Positions 16,565 to 23,747 of a stretch of 30,124 nt of DNA are shown in pieces. Source of the DNA: Actinomycetota bacterium (GTDB lineage: Bacteria > Actinomycetota > Actinomycetes > S36-B12 > UBA5976); assembly GCA_017853815.1 (NCBI GenBank), contig JAFMIT010000005.1, positions 1 to 30,124 on the forward strand, given 5' to 3'. How positions within the stretch are numbered: the stretch's first letter is position 1; each line of letters opens with the position of its first letter. Below the pieces are notes generated by a model. The model had not been told where the DNA came from. It ran no database searches and saw only the letters and a list, made by a program, of their open reading frames with translations. A program made the position numbers and the translations under genes.

Positions 16565-17866
16565 TCAGCCCTTCGCCTTAACAAAAACGGTTGAGGACAG
16601 CGGATTGAAAGCCTGATCTGCTGGAGTGGAGATGCCGGCTTCAAATTCGTCGCGGAAGAACTTCATCGCAGCTGGGAATGGAGTCGCTGCAGCATCACCG
16701 AGAGCGCAGAACGAGCGACCAGAAATCTGGCGGCAAAGATCTTCGATAGTGCCAAGATCTTCCATCTTGCCCTCGCCTTTTTCGAGACGCTTGAGCAAGT
16801 CGCTGATCCAGTACGTACCTTCACGGCACGGCGTGCACTTTCCGCATGACTCGTGCTTGTAGAACTGCAGCCAGCGGCTCACAGCTTTCAGCACGGACGT
16901 CGTCTCGTCGAACACCATCGGCGTGCCCGTGCCGAGCATCGTGCCCGCGGCGGCCATGTCTTCGTAGGTCATCGGAAGATCAAGGTGCTCTTCGGTCAGC
17001 ATTGGTACTGACGATCCACCGGGAACCCAGAACTTCAGTTTGCGACCTTTGCGAATGCCGCCGGCATGCTCGAGAAGTTCGCGGAAAGTGGTTCCGAGAG
17101 CCGCTTCGTAAATGCCTGGGCGCTGAACATGGCCAGAGACTGCGAACAGCTTGAAGCCAGGTGATTTTTCGGTTCCCCATTGGCGGAACCAATCGACGCC
17201 GTTGCGCATGATGTACGGAATGTTCGCAATCGTCTCAACATTGTTGATCACTGTCGGAGATGCATACAAACCTGCGACGGCAGGGAATGGTGGCTTGAGG
17301 CGTGGCTGGCCGCGACGACCCTCGAGTGAATCGAGGAGTGCTGTTTCTTCGCCACAGATGTAAGCGCCCGCACCGGCGTGGACTACGACATCAAGATCAA
17401 AGCCAGAGCCCTGAATGTTTTCGCCGAGCAGACCTGCGCGATATGCCTCGTCGACTGCGTGCCGCACGCGACGAATCACGTGTGGAACTTCACCGCGAAT
17501 GTAGATGAAAGCGTGGTTCGCGCGAATCGCATACGAAGCGATGGCTACACCCTCGATAAGAGAATGCGGGTTCGCGAGCATCAGCGGGATGTCTTTGCAG
17601 GCGCCTGGTTCAGACTCATCAGCATTGACAACGAGGTAATGCGGCTTGCCATCGTTCTGAGGAACAAAGCCCCACTTCATACCTGTTGGGAAGCCAGCGC
17701 CACCGCGACCGCGAAGGCCAGTGTCTTTGACGGTTTGGATGATGGCGTCTGGATCGGTCTTCAATGCCTTTGCGAAAGCAACGTAACCGTGGTGACGCTT
17801 GTAACCAGCGAGAGTGTAGGAATCTGCTTCGTCCCAGTGGGCCGTGAGAATCGGAGTGAGAACCAT
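16565..17866 (-). CDS. nuoF: NADH-quinone oxidoreductase subunit F (NADH/FMN/4Fe-4S)
   Basis: The NADH-oxidising subunit. In the 433-aa protein the glycine-rich NADH/FMN motif GRGGAGFPTGMKWGF starts at residue 53. FMN-contacting HAGAGAYICGEETALLDSLE lies at 163-182. The N3 cluster ligands are Cys341, 344 and 347 (ESCGKCTPCREG) and Cys387. ATG 17866 (MVLTPILTAHW) is chosen because GGAGG is 9 nt upstream and it follows the nuoE stop by 4 nt; a start at 17902 would lie inside nuoE without an SD. Presence of nuoE, F and G means that this complex I uses NADH directly. Confidence 0.95.
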   Translation of the reverse strand: MVLTPILTAHWDEADSYTLAGYKRHHGYVAFAKALKTDPDAIIQTVKDTGLRGRGGAGFPTGMKWGFVPQNDGKPHYLVVNADESEPGACKDIPLMLANPHSLIEGVAIASYAIRANHAFIYIRGEVPHVIRRVRHAVDEAYRAGLLGENIQGSGFDLDVVVHAGAGAYICGEETALLDSLEGRRGQPRLKPPFPAVAGLYASPTVINNVETIANIPYIMRNGVDWFRQWGTEKSPGFKLFAVSGHVQRPGIYEAALGTTFRELLEHAGGIRKGRKLKFWVPGGSSVPMLTEEHLDLPMTYEDMAAAGTMLGTGTPMVFDETTSVLKAVSRWLQFYKHESCGKCTPCREGTYWISDLLKRLEKGEGKMEDLGTIEDLCRQISGRSFCALGDAAATPFPAAMKFFRDEFEAGISTPADQAFNPLSSTVFVKAKG

Positions 17867-17870
17867 GAAA

Positions 17871-18515
17871 TCAGACCTCCGACTTTGGCAAGGTTTGGCC
17901 AAGTGCCTTCGCGGCGTTCAAGCCAGCAAGCATCTTGTCGTCGATGGCAGACGCATGAACTTCGCCATCATCAAAGCCCGCGAGCTGACGCTCGGTAGCG
18001 TTGATGCCGCGCACGACTGGACCGCGCGTTGATTGCACATCTTCGCCCTTCTTGAGCTTCTTCAGTGCGGCGCGAACGCCTTCAACCGTCGAGTCATCGA
18101 AGAATTCCCAGTCGATGGTGACTACAGGTGCGTGCGTGCAGGCAGCCTGACATTCGATGCGCTCCAAAGAGAAAAGGCCGTCTGCAGTGGTCTCGTCATG
18201 TCCTGCTCCGAGATCTTCAGATACGGCCTTCCAGATGGCGTCGCCGCCAAGCAATCCACACAACGTGTTGGTGCATACGCCGACATGGTGCTTGCCGGTG
18301 TTGTGACGCTTGTACATCGTGTAGAAAGTGGCGACCGCAGCAACTTCGGCAGTGGTCAGATCGAGAACGTCCGCACACAATGCAATGCCATCGCTGGTGA
18401 CTGAGCCTTCAACGCTCTGCACAAGATGCAGCATCGGCAGCAACGCCGAACGTGACTGCGGATAACGCTCCGCAAGTTCGCGGGCTTCGTCCCAAGTAGT
18501 TTCAGTCAAACTCAT
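17871..18515 (-). CDS. nuoE: NADH-quinone oxidoreductase subunit E (2Fe-2S)
   Basis: A 214-aa thioredoxin-fold subunit carrying cluster N1a. Ligands Cys81, Cys86 (CTNTLC), Cys122 and Cys126 (ECQAAC) are all present. About 55 residues after the core form a hydrophilic extension typical of actinobacterial NuoE. ATG 18515 shares one base with the nuoD stop (TAATG), so translation is coupled. Confidence 0.95.
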   Translation of the reverse strand: MSLTETTWDEARELAERYPQSRSALLPMLHLVQSVEGSVTSDGIALCADVLDLTTAEVAAVATFYTMYKRHNTGKHHVGVCTNTLCGLLGGDAIWKAVSEDLGAGHDETTADGLFSLERIECQAACTHAPVVTIDWEFFDDSTVEGVRAALKKLKKGEDVQSTRGPVVRGINATERQLAGFDDGEVHASAIDDKMLAGLNAAKALGQTLPKSEV

Positions 18516-19840
18516 TAGCGATCCACTCCGCCCATCACTGGGTCGATGCTTGCAACAACTGCGATCAAGTCTGCGACCTGTCCACCTTCAGACATCGCCG
18601 GCATTGCCTGCAGATTGTTGAAGGAAGGGTCGCGGTAATGCACGCGGTACGGACGGGTTCCGCCGTCAGAAACCATGTGCACACCGAGTTCGCCACGTGG
18701 AGATTCGACAGCTTGGTACACCTGACCAGCTGGGACTTCGAATCCTTCGGTGACAAGTTTGAAGTGATGAATCAACGACTCCATGGATTCGCCCATGATT
18801 TCCTTGATGTGACCGAGCGAGTTGCCTTGACCGTCAGAACCGACGGCGAGCTGTGCCGGCCATGCAATCTTCTTGTCTTCGATCATGACAGCGCCTGGGC
18901 GCAGACGATCGAGGCACTGCTCAACAATCTTGAGTGACTCTTCCATTTCCTGGAGGCGAATCAAGAAACGTCCGTAAGCATCGCAGGTGGTCTGCGTTGC
19001 GACGTTGAATTCGTACGTTTCGTAACCGCAGTAAGGCTGGGACTTGCGAAGATCCCAAGGCATACCAGTCGAGCGGAGCACAGGTCCGGTGATACCAAGC
19101 GCAACACAGCCAGTGAGGTCAAGGTAGCCGACGCCTTCTGTGCGCGCTTTCCAGACGGAGTTGTCCACGAGGAGATTCGACGTGTCCTTGAAGTTGTGCT
19201 TGAGCTTGGCGAGTGCTTCGCGAATCTTGAGTTCTGCACCTTCAGGGAGATCCTGTGCAAGACCACCTGGGCGAATGAACGCATGGTTCATGCGCAGACC
19301 AGTGATCAATTCGTACAGCTCAAGCACAATCTCGCGTTCGCGCAGGCCAATGATCATTGCAGTGAGGGCACCAAGCTCCATGCCGCCGGTCGCGAGGCAC
19401 ACGAGATGCGAGGAGATGCGATTGAGTTCCATCAGCATGACGCGGATAACCGTCGCGCGCTCTGGAATTTGATCAGTCACACCGAGCAACTTCTCGACAG
19501 CCAAGCAGTACGCAGTTTCGTTGAAGAACGGTGACAGATAATCCATGCGCGTCACGAAGGTGACGCCCTGGGTCCATGAGCGGTACTCGAGATTCTTCTC
19601 AATACCCGTGTGGAGGTAACCGATAGCACTGCGAGCTTCGACCACAGTTTCGCCATCAAGTTCAAGAATCATGCGAAGCACGCCGTGAGTCGATGGATGC
19701 TGTGGACCCATGTTGACGACAACGTGTTCTTGTTGACCTTCGGTACCGCCGTGAACTGAATCCCAGTCGCCGCCGCCAACCACCGTGTGGATGCGGCCTT
19801 CGGTGGTTTCGTAAGAGCCTGCGTATGCGTCAGTGCTCAT
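18515..19840 (-). CDS. nuoD: NADH-quinone oxidoreductase subunit D
   Basis: A 441-aa 49-kDa-type subunit lining the quinone site, homologous to NiFe hydrogenase large subunits but without nickel ligands. NMGPQHPSTHGVLRM (His48 and His52 among the quinone-site residues) and IGYLHTGIEKNLEYRSW are seen, as is the C-terminus ending VDLIAV..SIDPVMGGVDR. It is separate from nuoC, unlike the E. coli fusion. About 40 variable residues precede the conserved core. ATG 19840 overlaps the nuoC stop as TGATG, with GGAGG upstream in nuoC. Confidence 0.95.
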   Translation of the reverse strand: MSTDAYAGSYETTEGRIHTVVGGGDWDSVHGGTEGQQEHVVVNMGPQHPSTHGVLRMILELDGETVVEARSAIGYLHTGIEKNLEYRSWTQGVTFVTRMDYLSPFFNETAYCLAVEKLLGVTDQIPERATVIRVMLMELNRISSHLVCLATGGMELGALTAMIIGLREREIVLELYELITGLRMNHAFIRPGGLAQDLPEGAELKIREALAKLKHNFKDTSNLLVDNSVWKARTEGVGYLDLTGCVALGITGPVLRSTGMPWDLRKSQPYCGYETYEFNVATQTTCDAYGRFLIRLQEMEESLKIVEQCLDRLRPGAVMIEDKKIAWPAQLAVGSDGQGNSLGHIKEIMGESMESLIHHFKLVTEGFEVPAGQVYQAVESPRGELGVHMVSDGGTRPYRVHYRDPSFNNLQAMPAMSEGGQVADLIAVVASIDPVMGGVDR

Positions 19841-20547
19841 CAGTACGACCTCCGCTCGCTAGGTGCAGGCACTGTCGCGCCCTTGTATTCGACAGGGATA
19901 CCGCCAAGTGGGTAGTCCTTGCGCTGCGGGTGGCCGGGCCAGTCATCGGGCATCTGAATGCGCGTCAATGCAGGATGGCCATCAAAAATGATGCCAAAGA
20001 AGTCGTACGTTTCGCGCTCGTGCCAGTCGGTTGCCGGCCACACCGACGTAAGAGACGGCATGTGCGGATCGCTATCAGGAACAGCAACTTCGACTCGCAG
20101 GCGACGGTTGTGCGTCATCGACAAAAGCTCGATGTCAGCGTGAAGTTCTCGACCTTCGTCAGTCGGCCAATGAACGCCAGACACTGAAGTGCACACTTCG
20201 AAGCGAAGGTCTGCGTCGTCGCGAAGAATCTGTGCGACATCGAGCAGGTGTTCGCGGCGAACCACGATGGTGAACTCACCACGATCGACGGTGTAGTACT
20301 CAATCGCTTTTTTGACAGTCACGCTGCGTGCGCGCAAAGCCTTTTCGAGTTTGTCCGCTGCGGCATCGAACCAAGAGCCGAAAGGCCGTGATGTCGCGCC
20401 AGGGAGGATGACGGGAGTAACCAATCCGCCAAAGCCCGAGGTGTCGCCAGAGCCGGTGGTGCGAAAAGCACCGTGTTTTACAGTGATTTGGCGACCTTCG
20501 GTTACCCCAAGCGGAGTTTCAAGCGCTGCTTCGTGTGACTCGGTCAT
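19840..20547 (-). CDS. nuoC: NADH-quinone oxidoreductase subunit C
   Basis: A 235-aa 30-kDa subunit, a structural scaffold for NuoB and NuoD. The conserved block WHERETYDFFGIIFDGHP and DDWPGHPQRKDYPLGG near the C-terminus identify it. The first 65 or so residues are Gly/Thr-rich and poorly conserved. ATG 20547 overlaps the nuoB stop as ATGA; AAGGA lies upstream within nuoB. Confidence 0.94.
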   Translation of the reverse strand: MTESHEAALETPLGVTEGRQITVKHGAFRTTGSGDTSGFGGLVTPVILPGATSRPFGSWFDAAADKLEKALRARSVTVKKAIEYYTVDRGEFTIVVRREHLLDVAQILRDDADLRFEVCTSVSGVHWPTDEGRELHADIELLSMTHNRRLRVEVAVPDSDPHMPSLTSVWPATDWHERETYDFFGIIFDGHPALTRIQMPDDWPGHPQRKDYPLGGIPVEYKGATVPAPSERRSY

Positions 20548-21098
20548 CGCATGAGTCCTTTTTGGAGAATGGTTGGCGTTGCAGCCAGTGCTTGTTCTTC
20601 GAGAGCAACAATCTCGCGCTCACGATGAACGCCGAGCTTGGTCTTTTGGATCTTGTCGTGGATTTCGAGAATCGCATCGATGAGCATCTCAGGACGCGGT
20701 GGGCAACCTGGCAAGTACACGTCGACAGGAACGATGTGGTCGACACCCTGAACGATGGCGTAGTTGTTGAACATGCCGCCCGATGAAGAACAAGCGCCCA
20801 TCGCGAGCACCCACTTTGGTCCAGGCATTTGGTCGTAGATCTGACGCAGCACTGGAGCCATCTTCTGTGACACGCGGCCAGCAACAATCATCAAGTCGGC
20901 CTGCCGTGGCGAACCGCGGAAAACTTCCATACCGAATCGTGCAAGGTCGTAACGCGCAGCACCCGTGGCCATCATTTCGATTGCGCAGCACGCGAGACCG
21001 AATGACGCTGGCCACAGCGAACCTTTGCGGGCGTAACCTGCGGCAAGTTCAACAGTGGTGAGCAGAACGCCCGCGGGGAGTTTCTCTTCGAGACCCAT
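20544..21098 (-). CDS. nuoB: NADH-quinone oxidoreductase subunit B (N2 cluster)
   Basis: A 184-aa subunit carrying the terminal 4Fe-4S cluster N2. All four ligands are present: tandem Cys37-Cys38 (FGLACCAIEMM), Cys103 (GACSSSGG) and Cys132 (GCPPRPE). It reduces quinone at the interface with NuoD. ATG 21098 has AAGGA about 9 nt upstream; 12 nt separate it from the nuoA stop. It is the standard against which the divergent copy at 1-290 was recognised. Confidence 0.96.
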   Translation of the reverse strand: MGLEEKLPAGVLLTTVELAAGYARKGSLWPASFGLACCAIEMMATGAARYDLARFGMEVFRGSPRQADLMIVAGRVSQKMAPVLRQIYDQMPGPKWVLAMGACSSSGGMFNNYAIVQGVDHIVPVDVYLPGCPPRPEMLIDAILEIHDKIQKTKLGVHREREIVALEEQALAATPTILQKGLMR

Positions 21099-21110
21099 GA
21101 TCTTTAGTCC

Positions 21111-21473
21111 TTAGTCCCACTCAAGTCCGCCGCGACGCCAGATGTAGGCGTACACAACGAGAACGGTTGCGATAAACAGCACCATCTCTACGAGTCCAAA
21201 CACGCCGAGTTGATCGAATGCAACGGCCCATGGGTAGAGAAAGACGATTTCGATGTCGAACACGATGAACAACATCGCGGTCAAGTAGTACTTAACAGGA
21301 AAACGGCCGCCACCCATTGGTTGAGGTGTCGGCTCGATACCGCATTCGTATGCGTCGACGCGGGCGCGGTTGTATCGCTTTGGACCAGTAATCGAAGCGA
21401 CGATTACGGAGAAGACTGCGAATCCACCGGCCAAGAGTCCAAGCGCAAGAATTGGGATGGCGACGTTGTTCAC
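21111..21473 (-). CDS. nuoA: NADH-quinone oxidoreductase subunit A
   Basis: A 120-aa, three-TM subunit and the first gene of the nuo operon. The loop YECGIEPTPQPMGGGRFPVKYY, with its conserved cysteine in the TM1-TM2 loop, and LFIVFDIEIVFLYPWA are diagnostic. GTG 21473 is the start; AAGGAGG lies upstream but rather far (about 12 nt from GGAGG), and no alternative start in frame is better placed. Confidence 0.95.
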   Translation of the reverse strand: MNNVAIPILALGLLAGGFAVFSVIVASITGPKRYNRARVDAYECGIEPTPQPMGGGRFPVKYYLTAMLFIVFDIEIVFLYPWAVAFDQLGVFGLVEMVLFIATVLVVYAYIWRRGGLEWD

Positions 21474-21569
21474 GGTTCTCGCCGTCCTCCTTCAGCCCGT
21501 GGAAAACCGCAGGCAAGTCGTTGGTGCTGCTAAGTCGTTTTGTCGTGCGAATTGCTCGCAAACAGGGCG

Positions 21570-21575
21570 AGTCTA
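21570..21575 (-). promoter_or_regulatory. Candidate -10 box for the nuo operon
   Basis: TAGACT on the minus strand fits the actinobacterial TANNNT consensus and is preceded by TGAC. It would give a 5' leader of about 90 nt before nuoA. The -35 region is weak (a CGTCAA-like hexamer at a 19-bp spacing). Confidence 0.35.
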
Positions 21576-21624
21576 GTCACCAGCTGAGCGTGATTTGACG
21601 CGGAGTAGGGCTGCCAAGCGGGGT

Positions 21625-21638
21625 GTGAGCAGGCTCAC
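21625..21638. repeat. Short inverted repeat (possible menG 3' hairpin)
   Basis: GTGAGC and GCTCAC are separated by 2 nt, giving effectively a 5-bp stem with a 4-nt loop, about 30 nt downstream of the menG stop. GC-rich sequence follows and there is no T-tract, so it is not a standard intrinsic terminator. Confidence 0.3.
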
Positions 21639-21647
21639 TCGCCGAGC

Positions 21648-21657
21648 CCAAATTTGG
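21648..21657. repeat. Perfect palindrome CCAAATTTGG between menG and nuoA
   Basis: A 10-bp perfect palindrome about 70-75 bp upstream of the proposed nuo -10 box and 11 bp past the menG stop. The AT core makes it a poor RNA hairpin but a plausible dimeric-protein operator half-pair. No regulator is identified. Confidence 0.3.
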
Positions 21658-21668
21658 CCCTGCCGAAC

Positions 21669-22403
21669 TTAAACAGATGCCTTCTCCGCGACGTGCAAGG
21701 CAACGATTCCACCCGTGAGATTGCGCCAGCGCACCTTGGACCAACCCACAGAACGAATCAGCTCTCCGAGCGGGCGTTGGGCTGGCCATTCCCGAATGGA
21801 TTCGGCCAAATACACGTACGCCTCAGGGTTGCTCGACGTCTTGCGGGCGATGACAGGCAGGGCCTTCATCAAGTACTCCATGTAGAGGGTCCGAAGCGGT
21901 TTCCAGGTGGGTTGGCTGAACTCGCAGACGACCAAGCGGCCGCCGGGCTTAGTAACCCTGAGCATTTCGGCCAGGCCAGCCTCGGTGTCATGGATGTTTC
22001 GGAGGCCGAACGAGATCGTCACGGCATCGAAAGTGTCGTCTGCGAACGGCAAATGCATGCCATCGCCCGCCACGAAAGGCAAGTGTGGGAGTCGCTGCCG
22101 GCCCACCCGAAGCATTCCGAGGCTGAAATCACAGGGGACAACCGTCGCGCCCCGAGCGTGGAAAGGCTCTGAGGAGGTGCCGGTGCCAGCCGCGAGGTCG
22201 AGGACGACGTCGCCGATTGCCGGATTCACAGCCGAGAGGACCGCCCGGCGCCACAGTCGTGTCTGCCCAGCCGACAACAGGTCATTGACGATGTCGTAGC
22301 GCTTTGCGACCGTGTCGAACATCGCGGCCACATCCACAGGCTGCTTATCGAGGTCCGCGCGGACAGTTTCAGGCTGCTCGGAGATAGTCAGATTCTTGGG
22401 CAC
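21669..22403 (-). CDS. menG: Demethylmenaquinone methyltransferase (MenG/UbiE)
   Basis: The last step of menaquinone synthesis: SAM-dependent C-methylation of demethylmenaquinone. The 244-aa protein shows the UbiE N-terminus MFDTVAKRYDIVNDLLSAGQTRLWRR, read here in two parts (residues 28-37 and 38-53), SAM motif VLDLAAGTGT (67-76), and ISFGLRNIHDTEAGLAEMLRVTKPGG further on, which identifies the MenG/UbiE family. The open frame extends far upstream, but GTG 22403 (MPKNLTISEQ) is preferred: AGGAG is 9 nt upstream and the region before it is the divergent menF control region and antisense menF. It is transcribed away from menF and in the same direction as nuoA. Confidence 0.92.
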   Translation of the reverse strand: MPKNLTISEQPETVRADLDKQPVDVAAMFDTVAKRYDIVNDLLSAGQTRLWRRAVLSAVNPAIGDVVLDLAAGTGTSSEPFHARGATVVPCDFSLGMLRVGRQRLPHLPFVAGDGMHLPFADDTFDAVTISFGLRNIHDTEAGLAEMLRVTKPGGRLVVCEFSQPTWKPLRTLYMEYLMKALPVIARKTSSNPEAYVYLAESIREWPAQRPLGELIRSVGWSKVRWRNLTGGIVALHVAEKASV

Positions 22404-22457
22404 GGGCCAATTCTCCTGCGCAGGCGCAAACCCCGCACACGGGCATACCCTTGAGCC
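22404..22457. promoter_or_regulatory. Divergent menG/menF promoter region
   Basis: 54 bp between two start codons. On the plus strand TACCCT (22446-22451) ends 6 nt before menF ATG, the spacing expected for a leaderless transcript. On the minus strand TATGCC overlaps the same bases and would give a roughly 30-nt leader with the AGGAG of menG. A 10-bp palindrome CCTGCGCAGG (22415-22424) abuts that SD. Confidence 0.4.
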
Positions 22458-23747
22458 ATGAGTCTTGCTGCTGACGTGATCGCACCAGCTGCGATTCCAC
22501 CGCTGGTCGCGCGCAGTGAAATTGTCGATGAAGGTCATCCTTTTGCCACGGCGGCTTTGCTCGACTTGCTTCCAGCCCAAGGCGGCCTCGCGTGGGTACG
22601 CGATGGTGCGGGTCTGATTGGCTGGGGAGAAGCCGCCCGACTCGTAGTCAGTGGTCGTGAACGATTTTCTAGAGCACAACGCTGGTGGGCAGACGTGGTT
22701 CGGGCCGCCGAGATCCACGACGGCGTGCACCTCAACGGCAGTGGCATCGCAGCATTTGTGTCTTTTGCTTTTGAGCCCGGCCGCTCGGTCGTCGTGATTC
22801 CAAACGTCATTGTCGGTCGCCGCGATGGCGTGACCTGGGTGACGATCATCAGCCGGCCCGACGAAACCCAGATTGATCCACGTTTGATTTTTGATGCGCA
22901 TGCAGCGCCCACGACACCAGGGAATGTCCTGTGGGAAGAAGGCACTCAACCCGCAGCTCGCTGGCAACGAGCGGTTGCCGATGCAGTGGAGCGCATCAAT
23001 CGCGGCGAAGTCGACAAGGTCGTTCTCGCTCGCGACATTGTTGGTCGATCGACTCAACCACTCGACATCCGCAGCATTCTCAATCGACTCTCTGCTCGCT
23101 ACAGCGAATGCTGGGCTTTCGCCGTCGATGGTCTCGTCGGCGCAACACCAGAGCTGCTGGTTCGCCGACGTGGAGATCTTGTGACATCGCGCGTTCTCGC
23201 GGGAACAATCCGACGCGGAAAAGATCAATCTGCAGACGAAGGTCTAGCAGAAGAATTGTTGGCGTCTGACAAAGATCGCGAAGAACACGAGTACGCAGTC
23301 ACATCCGTTGCTGAAGCGCTCGCTGCACACTGCACCGACTTGGACGTTCCAGAAGAGCCACGATTGCTCAGACTCGCAAACGTTCAACATCTCGCCACCG
23401 ACATCAACGGTCGCCTTGCGGATGAAGTTCCCGTACTTGCACTTGCTGCGTCACTGCATCCAACTGCTGCCGTATGCGGCACTCCCACTCAACGCGCATG
23501 GAACTTGATTCGCGCACTCGAAGGTATGGACCGCGGCAGATATGCAGGACCCGTTGGTTGGATGGATGCACACGGTGACGGCGAATTGGGAATTGCCTTG
23601 CGCTGTGGCGAAATCGATAGTTCTGATCCATACCGCATTCGGCTATTCGCTGGCTGCGGACTTGTCGCAGGATCGGATCCCGTCGCTGAGTTAGCAGAAA
23701 CAAACGCAAAGCTTGAGCCAATGCGCTTTGCGCTTTCGAACGACTAA
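22458..23747 (+). CDS. menF: Isochorismate synthase (MenF type)
   Basis: Converts chorismate to isochorismate, committing it to menaquinone. The 429-aa chorismate-binding enzyme shows HPTAAVCGTPT, EGMDRGRYAGPVGW and GIALRCGEI in its C-terminal catalytic half, and VVLARDIVGRS mid-protein. Siderophore-type EntC enzymes share this fold; the surrounding men genes argue for MenF. ATG 22458 has no SD, but a TANNNT box ends 6 nt upstream, suggesting leaderless initiation. Its stop TAA overlaps the stop of the convergent menD by 4 nt. Confidence 0.92.
   Translation: MSLAADVIAPAAIPPLVARSEIVDEGHPFATAALLDLLPAQGGLAWVRDGAGLIGWGEAARLVVSGRERFSRAQRWWADVVRAAEIHDGVHLNGSGIAAFVSFAFEPGRSVVVIPNVIVGRRDGVTWVTIISRPDETQIDPRLIFDAHAAPTTPGNVLWEEGTQPAARWQRAVADAVERINRGEVDKVVLARDIVGRSTQPLDIRSILNRLSARYSECWAFAVDGLVGATPELLVRRRGDLVTSRVLAGTIRRGKDQSADEGLAEELLASDKDREEHEYAVTSVAEALAAHCTDLDVPEEPRLLRLANVQHLATDINGRLADEVPVLALAASLHPTAAVCGTPTQRAWNLIRALEGMDRGRYAGPVGWMDAHGDGELGIALRCGEIDSSDPYRIRLFAGCGLVAGSDPVAELAETNAKLEPMRFALSND

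Larger units (their letters stand above)
21474..21668. other. 195-bp intergenic region between menG and nuoA (nuo leader)
   Basis: The largest gap in the window. Read on the minus strand, from menG to nuoA, it holds an AT-centred palindrome, a short hairpin, a candidate -10 box and the nuoA SD. No ORF with coding character is visible in it. It probably contains both the 3' end of the menG transcript and the nuo promoter. Confidence 0.5.

Noticed and set aside
22415..22424. Palindrome CCTGCGCAGG next to the menG SD as an RNA switch
   Set aside because: With a usable loop the stem is only about 3 bp, too short to hide the ribosome site; kept only as a note.
22404..23228. Long N-terminal extension of menG (275 extra codons)
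   Set aside because: It is antisense to menF and crosses the promoter region; AGGAG before GTG 22403 gives the proper family start.
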